From: Rana temporaria
Lineage: Eukaryota > Chordata > Amphibia > Anura > Ranidae
NCBI RefSeq assembly: GCF_905171775.1
Contig: NC_053491.1
Coordinates: 299,126,252 to 299,190,251 of the forward strand
Reading direction: 5' to 3'
DNA length: 64,000 nucleotides
Shown here: piece by piece, positions 10,480 through 22,688 of the stretch
Layout: every line of letters starts with the position of its first letter
Position numbering within the stretch: the first letter of the stretch is position 1
Made by a program: the position numbers and the translations under genes
The notes under the pieces: model-generated
Database searches by the model: none
Seen by the model: the letters and a program-made list of their open reading frames with translations, nothing else
What the model was told of the DNA's origin: nothing

Positions 10480-11165
10480 ATGTGCTGGGGGCTATGCGAT
10501 TTGGCGGGGGCAATGCAATGTGTTGGGGCGATGCAATGTGCTGGGGCTATGCAACTTGGCGAGGGGCGATACAATGTGCTGTGGCGAGGGGTCGATGCAA
10601 TGTTCTGGGGTAATGCGATTTGGCGGGGGGGGGGGCTGATGCAATGTGCTGGGGCCATGCGATTTGGTGTGATGTCATGCGATTTGGAGGGGGGCGATGC
10701 GATTTGGTGGGGGCAATGCGATGTGCTGGGGCAATGTGATTTGGTGGGGGGTATTGCAATGTGCTGGTGCGATGTGATGCAATTTGGCGGGGGGCAATGC
10801 AATGTGCAGTGATGATGCGATTCGGTGGGGGGCGATGCAATCTGCTGGTGTGATGCAATGCAATTTGGGAGGGGGCAATGTGATTTGCTGGGGCGATGCG
10901 ATTTGGTGGCGGGGTGATGCAATGTGCTGGGGCAATGCGATTTAGTGGTGGGGCGATGCAATGTGCTGGTGCAATGTGATGCAATTTGGCGGGGCAATGC
11001 GATGTGCTGGGGGGGCATTGCAATGTGCTGGTGCGATGTGATGCAATTTGGCAGGGTGCAATGCGATGTGCTGGGGACGATGCACTGTGCTGCGATGTGC
11101 TGGGATCGACGCGGTGTGCTGGACCGATGCGGTGCGCTATGTTATGGTGGCAATGTGCTGGGGGA
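10480..11165. repeat. G-rich minisatellite built from GATTTGGCGGGG / CAATGTGCTGGGG blocks
   Basis: Two alternating motifs, 'gcgatttggcgggg' and 'gcaatgtgctgggg', are repeated with many substitutions over about 680 bp. The plus strand has frequent G3-G8 runs and so is a candidate for G-quadruplex formation. Long open frames across it are a by-product of repetition. Confidence 0.9.
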
Positions 11166-11800
11166 AGGAGGAAGCAGGAGGAACTCAGCACAGCACAGGG
11201 ATGGTGGGAACCCCTCATAATGAGCACAGCAGAAGTACAAATCCAGGAACTCAGCACAAAACAGGGATGGTGGGAACCCTTCATGAGGGGTTCCCACCAT
11301 CCCTGTGCTGTGCTGACGTCCTGGGTTTGTACTTCTGCTGTGCTCATTATGAGGGGTTCCCACCATCCCTGTGCTGACTTCCTGGGTTTGTACTTCTGCT
11401 GTGCTCATTATGAGGGGTTCCCACCATCCCTGTGCCGAGTTCCCGGGTCTGTACTTCTGCTGTGCTCATTATGAGGGGTTGCCACCATCCCTGTGCTGTG
11501 CTCATTATGAGGGGTTCCCACCATCCCTGTGCTGTGCTCATTATGAGGGGTTCCCACCATCCCTGTGCTGTGCTGACTTCCTGTGGCTGTACCCCTGCTG
11601 TGCTCATTATGGAGGGGTTTCCACCATCCCTACAGCCCCAGGAAGTCAGCACAGCACAGGGATGGTGAGAACCCCTCATAATGAGCACAGCACAGGGATG
11701 GTGAGAACCCCTCATAATGAGCATAGCAGGTGTGCAGTCCCAGGAATTCAGCACAGCACAGGGATGGTGGGAACCCCTCATAATGAGCATAGCAGGGGTA
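11165..11800. repeat. Minisatellite of about 64-bp units in both orientations
   Basis: Units containing CAGGGATGGTGGGAACCCCT and CATAATGAGCACAGCAG lie in one orientation at 11,165-11,290, switch to the reverse orientation at about 11,283-11,635, then switch back at about 11,635-11,800. The unit is present about ten times, with length variants. The head-to-head junctions make large hairpins possible. Confidence 0.9.
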
Positions 11801-11986
11801 CATAACGAATGTTGGTAATTATGAAAAGTGAACGAATCTAACGAAAATTCGTATTTCGTACGAATCCTAATTGAGTTTCGGGCACAAAATACGAAATAAC
11901 GGCTAATGCGAAACGGAACTAAACAAAATGAATTTATTGACAGTGCACATGTCTAGTATATGTATACACACCACATATATAACAAG

Positions 11987-12052
<66 letters not shown>

Positions 12053-12744
12053 GTTATGTAGATATATCTGCACAGGAACAAATTATTTCTTATATTTACT
12101 GGTTCCTGGAAGGAGGAGGGGAGGAGAGGAGAGGTTTGCATAGATAAGGGGCGGCAACTTTCTCTGACACTCCCGTTGCTATTGAAACCTGATTTGAAAC
12201 CTATTACACTGCTTGTGAAGCACTGAGCATGTGCGAGAACTGCAAGGCTGAAATCCAGGAAGTCATACAGTCTGGCTTCATGATGCCCACACTTAAGGTG
12301 GCCCCAGTCAATTTCTATTTTATAAAGTGTCTAAATGCTGTAAAAACCTAACAAAACGGACCTTAGTTTACAGACTAACTTTACTAGAATACATTAAGCT
12401 TGCGTATTACAGGGGTATTTATATTTAAAAAGTGAAATTGTGGCCGGAACTCCGCTTTAAATACCAACCAATGTTATCAGCCTCACCTGAGCTATTCTGG
12501 ACTACAAAAAAACACCATCTTATGGTATGCAGATAATGGGGGTTGGGATTTCAGTGCAGCAGAGGCAGGATTGTTGTCATCTCAAACAGGAAAAGAGAAC
12601 CACACAGGATTTCTGGTAGGTTAAGGTTTTTTTTTATGTACTTGCAGTGTTTTTAAGGTGATACCACACAAGGAAATATGCATGTACAGCAAATATGTAC
12701 TGATTTTTATTTTATTTTTTCATTTTGCCTAGGACACACACACA
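11801..12744. other. Repeat-derived DNA without genes
   Basis: It contains a CGAAT/TTCG-rich end of an unidentified repeat (11,815-11,950), the (AT)n tract listed separately, and a 'ggaactccgctttaaa' repeat end near 12,450. No coding potential was seen. Confidence 0.5.
11991..12047. repeat. (AT)n microsatellite
   Basis: A tract of about 56 bp of pure AT dinucleotides, which can extrude as a cruciform. Confidence 0.97.
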
Positions 12745-13609
12745 CTAACCACTTCAGCTCCGGAAGGACTTGCCCCCTTAATGACCAGGCCATTTTTTGC
12801 GATATGGCACTGTCGTTTTAACTGCCAATTGCGCGGCCGTGCGACGCTCTACCCAAACAAAACAAAAATCCCCACAAATAGTAGCTTTCTTTTGGTGGTA
12901 TTAGACCACCATTGCAGTTTTTTTTTTTATAGCACTCAAAATAAAAAGACTGGCCAATTAAAAGAAATAAAAAAATTATATTAAATTTCCTGCAATACAT
13001 CTATTTTTTATACCAAAAATATATAGCAGAATACATACCGCAATAAGCGTATATTGATTGGTTTGCGCAAAAGTTATAGCGACTACCAAATAGGGGATAG
13101 ATTTAGGGACTTTTTTTTATTGTTTTTACTAGTAATTGCGGCGATCTGCGATGTTTACCAGGACATTGCAGTGGACAAATCTGACCCCCAATGGCACTTT
13201 GGGGACCAGTGACATTATTACAGTGATCAGTGCTTAAAAAAAAAAAAAAAAAAAAATGCACTGATCAATGTATAAATGACACTGGCAGCAAAGGGTTAAC
13301 AATAGGGGCTGATTAAGGGGTTAACTGCTCCCTGAGTGTGTTCTGTGTGGGGGATGGGTTTACTGGGACAACACAGATAGCTGTTCCTGATCACTGGGAA
13401 CAGCAGATCCGAGTTGTCCCCTGTCAGAACGGGGATCTGCCTTGTTTACATAAGCAAATCCCCGTTCTGCCCTCTGTACTACGATCGTCATTGGCTGGCA
13501 GACGCTGAACCCACTTAACCCGCGGTGTGCAATACCACATGCACAGATTTTGCGCAGCCAAGCCTCCTTGCCGCAGTATATATGCGGAAGACGGTCGGCA
13601 AGTGGTTAA
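12745..13609. mobile_element. TTAA-type MITE 2
   Basis: Ends are CTAACCACTTC (left, first T mutated) and AAGTGGTTAA (right). Internal blocks (CAATTGC..CGGCCGTGCGACG, poly-A stretches, 'gcgcaaaagttatagcg') are shared with MITEs 3 and 4. It is about 865 bp long and has no transposase. Confidence 0.75.
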
Positions 13610-13729
13610 AGCCTAGCTAAAGCTTTTTATTTGGTTTTGAATAGAGCCAGAAAAATTATAGTTACAGGTTTTTATCTGTTGGGGAGATTTCTTCTCAAAA
13701 TGACAAAAGTAAAAAAAAGGTTAAACTCT

Positions 13730-14721
13730 TTAACCACTTGAGATCCACGATATAGACAAAAGACGTCCACAGCGCGGCTCTCAAGTGCCGAGTGGACGTC
13801 TTTAGACGTCCTTTTATGTGCATTACCCGCGCGGGCCACTGGGGGGCGCGCGGCGGGTAAACACTGTCCCGGCGCATTGCCGATGCGTGTACCTGGCGGC
13901 CGCGATGTCCGCCGGGTACATGCGATAGTCGGTGACACGGCAGGTGACAGCAGGGACGTGGAGCTCTGTGTGTAAACACAGAGCTCCACGTGCTGTCAGA
14001 GGAGAGGAGACCGATCTGTGTCTCTTGTACATAGAGACACAGCATCGGTCACCTCCCCCAGTCACCCCCCTCCCCCCACACAGTTAGAACACACCCAGGA
14101 TACACATTTAACCCCTTCCTCACCCCCTAGTGTTAACCCCTTCCCTGACAGTCACATTTATACAGTAATTAGTGCATTTTTTTTAGCACTGATCGCTGTA
14201 TAAATGAATGGCCCCAAATTTGTGTCAAAAGTGTCCGATACGTCCGCGGCAATATCGCAGTCTCAATAAAAATCGCAGATCGGCACCATTACTAGTAAAA
14301 AAAAAAAAAAAATCATAATTCTGTTACGCATTTTGTAGGCGCTATAACTTTTGTGCAAACCAGTCGCTTATTGCGATTTTTTTTTTTTTTTTTTTTACAA
14401 AAATACAGCCTTAACTGAGAAAAAAATAGTTTTTAAAAAAAAAAAAAAATTGGGATATTTATTATATCAACAAGTAAAAAATATATATATATTTTTTAAA
14501 TTGTCGCTCTTTTTTTGTTTATAGCGCAAAAAATAAAAACCGCAGAGGAGATCAAATACCACCAAAATAAAGCTCTATTTGTGGGGAAAAAAGGACGTCA
14601 ATTTTGTTTGGGAGCCACGTCGCACGACCGCGCAAATGTCAGATAAAGCGACGCAGTGCCGGAAGCTGAAATTTCGCCTGGGCACGAAGGGGGTTTATGT
14701 GCCCAGTAAGCAAGTGGTTAA
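13730..14721. mobile_element. TTAA-type MITE 3
   Basis: It is flanked exactly by TTAA with CCACTTG at the left end and CAAGTGG at the right end. It contains a perfect local palindrome around 13,965-13,990 (AGCTCTGTGTGTAAACACAGAGCT). The right third is shared with 41,440-41,776 and with MITE 4. It is a non-autonomous element, probably piggyBac-mobilised. Confidence 0.8.
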
Positions 14722-15606
14722 CAGGGACATCGATAAAAACAAAAACATTTTATTAGTAGAGAAGGGAATGGTGAGAACTTTTGCCTTTTCTTAAATTACA
14801 GTGCATTCAGAAAGTATTCACAGCGTTTCACATTTTGTTATTTTACCGCCTTATTCCATAATGGATTCAAATTTATTATTTTCCTAGAAATTCTACAAAT
14901 ACCCCATTAATGACAACATGCTTTCCTGCTTTCACTACTGATCCTTGGAGATGTTTCTACTACTTGATTGGAGTCCACCTGTGGGAAATTCAGTTGATCA
15001 GACACGATTTGGAAAGGCACACGCTTGTCTAAGCGCGCGCATGCGCCTATGCCGCTAATATACTCTATTCAAGCCCATCCCGTTTTTTTTTTTTTTTTCC
15101 AAGACGCAATTGCGTCACTACGCAGCACGTGCGCGCGCGCATGCGCGATAGCCACCAATGGACTCTATTTAAGCCCATTGCAGACACTATTGTCTCTGAC
15201 TGTCATGGCGTCTGCTGGACTTATGGAGACTTCTCACATGCAGGTAGGACCACTGGTTGTTGATGTTTGGCTTATTGTTTGTTTTTGGTGCTGTGCCTTT
15301 ATGCACACTTCACCAGACTAGCCATACATATTATTTATATATACTCCTAAATTCCTTTTTCCAGTGATCTCTGCCTGCGATCACCCAGCAATCCACCCTT
15401 CCTGAAACATAGGATAATCTGGGTAGTTTGTCTCCTTGTGGCTGAACTTTTGTTCTCTGGCACATGCATACCCTCTCCTATATGGATTTCCATATCTGGT
15501 AAGTTACTCTCCATTTTTGGATTACCAGCTCTATGGGGTTACTCTTCTTTGCTATAAATGTGTGTCTGCATTTAACTCTTTGAATGCAACAAATAATGAT
15601 ATATAC

Positions 15607-15709
<103 letters not shown>

Positions 15710-16550
15710 TCTTTTTTCCCCTCTTTCCTCTTTCCCTTCCTTCCCTAGGCGTGGATCTTTTTGGTAGGCTATGATTGTATATCCTCCCCGTGAACACAGA
15801 CATTGATCTCCATATACAGCATTCTCCCCTTGTTTTTGGCGTACTTTCACACTGAGACAGGATTCTATCTACAGATCTTATTGACTGTAAGTAGCTCATA
15901 TCTGTTTTGATAAATGACATAGTTGTATGGCTGTCCTTTTCTTGTCTCCCCTTCCCCATGTTTTTAACAATTTCGGTCACTTGAGTTGTAAATATTGTTT
16001 AAGTTGAATTTTTTCTATGTAATATGTGTATATATCTCTTTTTTTTTTTTTTTTTTTTTTTTTCCGTGTCAATATATCTTTATTGTGTAAAAGTAGCAAC
16101 AAGTATACAGAATTTTCAGATAATATTAACATATACATAGGAAAATACTGAAGTACTATATAATTACGCATAACATCCACATCACATCTGAACTTCGCTC
16201 ATGAAAATTAACTCAAAATAAACTGGAAAGATAAACAATTAAGTCCAACAACACATTTGTCTGGATATCAGAGGTCTTGCAGCTTGACATATGAACTTCG
16301 GTCCAGGCGTTGTACTGTTTCCAAGACGTTATAGGCATCTAGATAGTGTTGTATTTTCCTAATAGCTTAGGTAAATAGAAGTCGCAGATGCGAGGTAATA
16401 ATGTAAAAAATAAAAAGGAAAATTATAAAACATTAAATTAAAGGAGGGAAGGTAAGGGAAGGAGAAAGGGATGGGGAGCTCTGCAGGACCAGACCGGGGA
16501 TCCATCTACATTTTGATTAGATAAATCAGGCTGCCTATTCAATGACTGGA

Positions 16551-19250
16551 CTACCATGGCATCATTACCGCATTAACAAATGTGTTCTGCATTGTGAGTT
16601 TAATCCAGGGTTCCCATATACATTCAAATCTGGTGATCGTATCCGACTCAATGGCCGACATTTTGGCAAACTTCATTGCTGTGTTCATTCTATTGAGAGC
16701 TTCGCTCATATGTAAATCAGGCGATCTCCATGCTTTCGCTATCGTTTGTTTTGCTGCCGTAAGGAGCTGTCTAATCAGGTTGAATTGCATGTGTGACATA
16801 TTGTGTGGCTTTAAATTAAGTAATGCCAATTTTGGATCCATAGGAAGGGAAGAATTAATGAGGGCTTCTATTGTTTGGAAAACTTCTGACCAAAATACCT
16901 GAGCCTTTGGGCACGACCACCATATATGAATATATGTTCCCGTACCAGAACAACCCCTGAAGCATTGATCAGAATAATTACCAGAGAATTTAGCAACTCT
17001 TGCCGGCACCAAATACCACCTAGATAATACTTTATAGTTCGTTTCCGCTGCTAGCACATTAGAAGAGGCTGTTTTAGTATTGGTCCATATTTGCTCCCAC
17101 TCCCTCTCATTCAATTCTGTGCCCAGGTCCTCCTCCCATTTACGAACATATAATAGTTTCCCTTTGTCTGGTTGCGAAAGTAGCTGCGAGTATAGGGCTG
17201 AAATCACTTTTCTAGCGTGGGGATTCTTATCACATATATTTTCAAAAACTGTGAATTTGTTCGGCAAGTATGCTGAGTTAGTAGGGGGTTGGAAAAATTT
17301 TTTAATCTGTAAATATCTAAAGATTTCCTTCGGTGGTATTCCATACGTTGTACACATAGATGGAAAGGGGGTCATTGACATTGAATCAAAAAATTTGTAT
17401 TTGAGTGTACAGTCCCTATCCACCCATTCTTTGAAGGAATTGGGAAAGACCCAAGCTGGGTAGAATGCCGGGTTTTTATTAAAGGACAGTAATGGGGTTA
17501 AAGGAGACAATAGATGATGTTTGGATTTAAGTGCATCCCATAAGGAAAGTGAGTGTTTCGTGACTGGGTTGGTAATATGCTTACGTAACTTTGGAGAGAT
17601 CCACAATAAGTTAGATATAGAAATAGGGTCACTTTCCACTGCTTCTATTGAAACCCAAAGTGGCACCTCAGTTTTGGCATGATATTTTGTTAACATCGCC
17701 AGTTGCGCTGCTTGGTAATATCGGGCAAAATTGGGATAGCCGAGTCCACCTGCCGTCTTGGGGAGATGTAAGACTTGTGATTTAATTCTTGGCTTGGAAG
17801 AACCCCAGACGAAAGTGGAGACCCGTTTTTGTACTGTTCTAATAAAATGTGCAGGAATGGGTATAGGGAGAACCCTGAAGAGGTATAAGAGCTTGGGCAA
17901 TATTGTCATTTTTGTTGCATTAATTCTACCGAACCAGGATAAGGGGATTTGAGCCCACGAGTGTAAAAGATTTGTTATGTGTTTCAAAAGTGCAGGATAA
18001 TTGTATGAGTATAGATCTAATATGTCAGCTGTGAGGTGTATTCCTAAATAGGGGATGCTTTTGGCTGGCCACTCGAAGGGAAGACCCACTTTCGCCGCTT
18101 CCAATTCCATTCTGGATAGTGAAACGTTAAGGGCCATGCATTTCTTAGGGTTTATCGCTAATCCCGAGAAAGATGCAAAATGGTGCAAAATTGGTGTTAA
18201 GTTGGGACCAGAGACTTGTGGAGATGAGAGGAACAACAAGATGTCGTCCGCATATAGACATAATTTGTGTTTTACACCGCCCAATTCAATACCCATTACC
18301 TTGGGGTCTGCTCTTATTTTTTGGGCCAGAGGTTCTATAAGGAGTGCGAACAATAAAGGGGATAATGGACAGCCTTGTCTGGTGCCTCTTTGTATGGAGA
18401 ATGCATCTGATTTATATCCTGCATATTTAACATACGCTTTCGGATTTTTATATAACTGTAGAACCCACCGTATGAAATTGGGACCAAAGCCCCATTTCAA
18501 CAATGAGTACTCTAGGTATGACCAAGAGACGGAGTCAAAGGCTTGTCTTATATCTAGTGATAAGAAACATGCTGGAATTTTCCTCTTTCTTGCAAAGTGT
18601 GCTAATAGACTGACCCTTCGAATGTTGTCCCCTGCTTGTCTATTGGGCATGAAACCCACTTGATCCCTATGAATCAATGATCCAATAATTTTGTTCAGTC
18701 TGCTGGCTAGGACTTTGCCTAGTATTTTAATGTCCGTGTTAAGCATGGAAATCGGGCGGTAGTTTTCACTAAGGGTAGCATCTGAGTGCGGTTTGGGTAT
18801 CATACATATCGTGGCCGTAAGGGATTGTCTAAAGGATTTATGTTGCAATAGATCATTAAAGGCATCAGCCATTGTGGAGGAGATATGTTCCTGTAGCGTT
18901 GTATAGTAACGTGCAGTAAACCCATCTGGACCTGGTCTTTTATTTATTTTGAGGTCTTTGATGGCCGCCTGAATGTCTGTTGGTGTTATGGGTTCTTCTA
19001 AAAGTGCGTTTTGGGAGTCGCTCAAACTCGGTAACTGCAGATCGGAAAAGAAGGTATCAGCTTCCTGTGAGTTGAACACCTTATTTTCGGAGTACAATTT
19101 TTTAAGGTGCGTGCTAAATTTTTGCACTATTTTGATCGGGTTACTAGAAATGTTATTCTTTGCAATTTTTAAATGAATGGGTTTATGTGATTTATTGATC
19201 GAATTAAGTGATCTTGCTAGGAGTGAGCCTGATTTGTTAGCATGTTTGTA
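16551..19250 (-). pseudogene. L1-1 ORF2, reverse transcriptase part
   Basis: The open segment of 858 codons from Met at 19,127 has PGPDG at 65-69, SLDIRQAFDSVSW at about 190-202, RQGCPLSPLLF at 250-260 and the catalytic LYADD at 291-295, all as in non-LTR reverse transcriptases. A C-terminal cysteine-rich segment follows (C..GC..GTYIHIWWSC). The enzyme nicks target DNA and copies its RNA there. No stop interrupts it; it is separated from the endonuclease half only by a frame change at the A10 run 19,250-19,259. An ORF2 of about 1,260 residues fits the family. Confidence 0.92.
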
Positions 19251-20341
19251 AAAAAAAAATGTTTCGTCCTATACAGTGATTTATTGGCAGATTCCGTGAG
19301 GAATAGGTCATATTCCGTTCTTGCCTTGTCGAGACGGGCTTTTGTTTTGGGTGAGTGGTTATGTTGAAAGGCCATGAACGCCAAGTTGTGCTCCAGTTCA
19401 AGTTTATTTGCTAGTTGCTTGCGTTCCCTTTTAAGGATACCGTACTGTTTTTGTATTATTCCTCTCAGCACTGGTTTGTGCGCTTCCCACAGTGTTAGTG
19501 GCGAGATTTCCGGGGTTGTATTAAGTGTCAGGTATTCCTTTAGGCTTTGCTCTATTACCATTTTATAAGATGGGTGTTTGAGAATTATATCTGGCAGGTA
19601 CCATGTGGAGTCATGTTTTTTGGGAATAGTCGAGGCTAGAGTGGTAAGGACAGCGTTGTGGTCCGACCAAGGAATAGGAACGATGCCGGAGTCAAGTACC
19701 TCCGGCAGCATACCTATTGTCAAAAAAATGTGATCAATACGGCTAGACAATTGATGAGGATTCGAGAAATATGTGTAAGAGCGCCTGGTGGGGTTCAATT
19801 CCCTCCAGGAGTCCACTAGATTGTATTTAGATAGTAAGTTGGAGAGGGTCCATTTGACCTGTTTTTTCGGAGGGGAGTAGGGGGTTCTGTCCAAAAAAGG
19901 GAGGAGAACCTGATTAGAATCCCCGCAAATAAGGAGGGAGCCAAATTTGTGCGTGTTTACCATTTGAAATAAGTGCGACATAAATGGGAGTGGGTTCTGA
20001 TTGGGAGCATAATATGACACAACAGTTACTGCGGCGTCCATTATATGACCTGTTAGTATGATATAGCGACCCTCTGGGTCCTTTATTTCAGACTTTACCG
20101 TAAATTGTGTAGACCTATGAAAGGCAATTAGGGTGCCCCGTTTTTTAGATGCAGCAGACGCAGTATAAACTTGAGGGTAGGAAGCATGAAAATATTTTGG
20201 AGTGGTGGTAGGGGTGAAGTGGGTTTCCTGCAAGCATACCACATGTGCTTTTTTGGCTTGAAAATATCTGAAAGCCTTTACTCGTTTTTGTGGAACATTT
20301 AGACCCTGCACATTCAGTGATAGTACATTTAAAGGAGCCAT
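19217..20341 (-). pseudogene. L1-1 ORF2, apurinic-type endonuclease part
   Basis: The segment has 374 codons from a Met that follows the usual LINE ORF2 pattern. Endonuclease motifs include LSLNVQGLN at 8-15, QETHF at 38-42, GDSN at 140-143 (most relatives have GDFN), SRIDHIF at 200-206 and SDHNAV at 226-231. The frame runs out at codon 374 in the homopolymer at 19,250-19,259, where the reverse-transcriptase frame takes over. This part makes the target nick that primes reverse transcription. Confidence 0.92.
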
Positions 20342-21312
20342 GGTAGCCTAATCATTCCGCATCTCTTACCATGTGAGCCTGTACAACGATTACCCGGTCT
20401 GGTCCTTGCAGAGGGGGGAAGAAGAGGAAAGGAGGGGTTCAGGAAAGTGATTACCTTCAAAAAAGAAAACAAAATGTTACTGATAAAATAACAAACAAGC
20501 ATCTGAATGTATAAAAAATGTTCCGAACTGGCCCGTGACCGGGAGGGAAATACCCGGTCAGGGGAAAAAGGGCCCACGTCTGGCCTCCGCTTATTATTGC
20601 GGGGGTCAGAGGGGAGCCAAATGTGGCACATGTATTATCCGTGCCATGGAGACCCGCGTCCAAAAAAAAATTTCCTATAAGTACCCATAATGGGTACTAA
20701 ATGTACAACATTACTAATAACTCCTATTATTTACGGGGTAACTGTATTGTGTAATATAAGAAGAACTATTGGATATTAAGGAAAAGGGGGAGAGAGAGTA
20801 AAGCGAAACTCCACTCTGTATAAAACCTGGATGGTGGCTTCTCTAGCCCATTAAGCAGGGAAGAATTATCATAAAGGTAGTAGATTACAAGTAAGGTACT
20901 AGGAAAGGATGGGTTAGAGTGGAATGTCCTAGTGAGAGATTGGTAAAAGACAGAAAGTATTGTAGGTAATATACAGTCTGGCTGTTGGGTTAATTGGTCC
21001 CCTGAAAAGGGGAGGGGAGTGACTAATCTTGTGGTGTGAGGAAGCTGAACCACTTGTGAAAAAAAAAAAAAAAAAAAAAAATCCCATGCATGTTAGTAAT
21101 CCCTCCTATGTGGGCTTTGGATATAATAATGGTTGTAACGTAGGAGAGAGTATTAAGAAAAAAAAATATATAAAAAGGAAGAAAAGAGGTAGAAAAAAAG
21201 AGAACAAAAAAAAAGGATTGGTCCTTGTAATTGCCTTGTGCTTTGTAAACTGCAGATGAACAGGTTCCTGCCCTAAGGTAGAGGGAAAAAAGTAGTATCT
21301 TGCCCAGTGGAA

Positions 21313-22452
21313 TCAGTCCATAGTATCTTCCTGATCTTGTGCTTGCTCTTGAGCCACAAATCTGCCACGCTTGTGTATTTGATGGATGCCGTTAACGTGG
21401 TCCTGCTTAGGAGAAGTGTTGTGAGGAGAGGAGGATGCAGATCTTCTGCGCGCAGCATGCGCTGTTGGTGGATTTTCAATTATTTTGAAATCAATAAGTG
21501 CTTGGTGAAGCTGATCCGGGGTTCTGCACACTATTTTGGTACCTTGAAGAGTGAACCTCAGGGAGAAGGGGAAACCCCACTGGTATTTAATTTGGCGATG
21601 CTGTAATTCTTGAAGAAGGGGTTTCATAGCCCTTCTCTTGTTTATTGTCAGCTGGGAAATGTCCGCAAAAATCTGAAAGTCGTGCCCCTGAAAGGATAAT
21701 TTCTTTTTTTCTCTGGTGGTTTCCATTATTAATTCTTTGGTTTTGTAAAAATGGAATTTGGCTATAATATCCCTAGGTGGTCCATCCGCTTTCCTGGGGG
21801 CAAGAGCCCTGTGGACTCTGTCCATTTCCAGTCTGCTTACGGGTATACCAGGCAGCAGTTCCTGACAAAGTGCCAATATGGTTCCGGGCAGGTCAATAAT
21901 TGATTCAGGCAGTCCCCTAAACCTTATATTGGACCTCCTGGCTCTGTTTTCAAAATCTTCAAGTCTGTTTTGCAGGGTTACATTTTCTTCCTTAAGGGTA
22001 TCAATTTCAGTCAAACATTCTTGTGTGAATACCTCAATTTCGTCCATTTTTGATTCAAGGGCCTCTGTGCGGCCCCCAAGGTCTCTAATTTCCTTGGTGA
22101 GATTGGCTGTTATCTGGTCTGAGGTAACTTTCAGCGCTCTGTGAAGCATCTTTTCAAATTGCTGTAAAAGACCTGAGGGGACCGCTGCATCTTGTCTTAA
22201 TAAAGATAAAGGCTTCTCTGACGTGTCCTCTCCTTCACTATCAGTTGCTGTAATACTGCGGGAAGCCATTTGCTTCTCTGGCTTTGATAGCGATTTTTTC
22301 CTCCTCACTACCTCTGAGGAGAATTCACCTGAGGTAATTGGCGCCTTTTTCACTGCTGCGCTCTTAGGATGCTGAGCGCCGTTTGTGTTGCCGTTTTTAC
22401 TTTTCCCCCTGCTTCCTCCCAGCACCATCTTATACCGTTCTGTGCCTCTCAC
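21313..22452 (-). CDS. L1-1 ORF1 protein, intact
   Basis: An uninterrupted 379-codon frame lies upstream of ORF2. The N-terminal third is basic and serine-rich. Residues about 110-175 form a coiled coil (LGGRTEALESKMDEIE...LKEENVTLQNRLEDFE). The RNA-recognition-motif region follows (NIRFRGLPESI at about 175-185, VHRALAPRK, RDIIAKFHFYKTKELI), then a C-terminal domain. This is the layout of L1 ORF1p, a trimeric RNA-binding chaperone that coats LINE RNA. The spacer to ORF2 is about 1 kb. Confidence 0.88.
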   Translation of the reverse strand: MRGTERYKMVLGGSRGKSKNGNTNGAQHPKSAAVKKAPITSGEFSSEVVRRKKSLSKPEKQMASRSITATDSEGEDTSEKPLSLLRQDAAVPSGLLQQFEKMLHRALKVTSDQITANLTKEIRDLGGRTEALESKMDEIEVFTQECLTEIDTLKEENVTLQNRLEDFENRARRSNIRFRGLPESIIDLPGTILALCQELLPGIPVSRLEMDRVHRALAPRKADGPPRDIIAKFHFYKTKELIMETTREKKKLSFQGHDFQIFADISQLTINKRRAMKPLLQELQHRQIKYQWGFPFSLRFTLQGTKIVCRTPDQLHQALIDFKIIENPPTAHAARRRSASSSPHNTSPKQDHVNGIHQIHKRGRFVAQEQAQDQEDTMD

Positions 22453-22639
22453 CTTCCCGAATTCCGTTCCGGTATCCCCGTTCGTTATGACGGATCGGTC
22501 CGTCTTTTATTTGCGGGTTTATCTCCTGCACGGAGCAGAGCTCTAGCCCAGCATTACCGCTCCGCTAGGCTCCGCCCACACGCCTCATATATCTCTTTTC
22601 TAATAGACATGTATTTCTCTGACACAATGATCATCTGTA

Positions 22640-22688
22640 ATACCCCTTGAAGAAGGATCACAGATACCGAAACGGCTGTCGGGTTGGA
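22640..22688 (+). ncRNA. Hammerhead-ribozyme-like motif X
   Basis: The order is ATACCC, CTTGAAGA (core CUGAAGA with one extra T), GG-loop-CC stem II, GAA, stem III ACG-GC-TGT closed by an A..T pair, cleavage-type C, then GGGTT which pairs with AACCC/TACCC-type bases upstream over 3-4 bp. It sits about 200 bp from the 3' end of element X. It is probably inactive but keeps the hammerhead order. Confidence 0.4.

Larger units (their letters stand above)
16043..22586 (-). mobile_element. L1-1: full-length L1 (Tx1-like) LINE
   Basis: It is flanked by the 13-bp duplication atatatctctttt at 16,030-16,042 and 22,587-22,599. It is read on the minus strand with the poly(A) tail as the T run at 16,043-16,063. 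ORF1 lies at 21,313-22,452 and ORF2 (endonuclease plus reverse transcriptase) at 16,551-20,341. The length of 6.5 kb and the presence of both ends mean it is full length. Only one frameshift in ORF2 was noticed, so this is the youngest-looking autonomous element in the window. Confidence 0.92.

Noticed and set aside
10197..11347. Several long frames over the G-rich arrays, including a 266-codon His/Pro/Ser-rich frame
   Set aside because: They follow from the tandem repeat composition; repeats alternate frames and strands and nothing resembles a known protein.
18055..18663. 202-codon plus-strand frame opposite the L1-1 reverse transcriptase
   Set aside because: It is antisense to a confidently identified reverse transcriptase and has no independent features.
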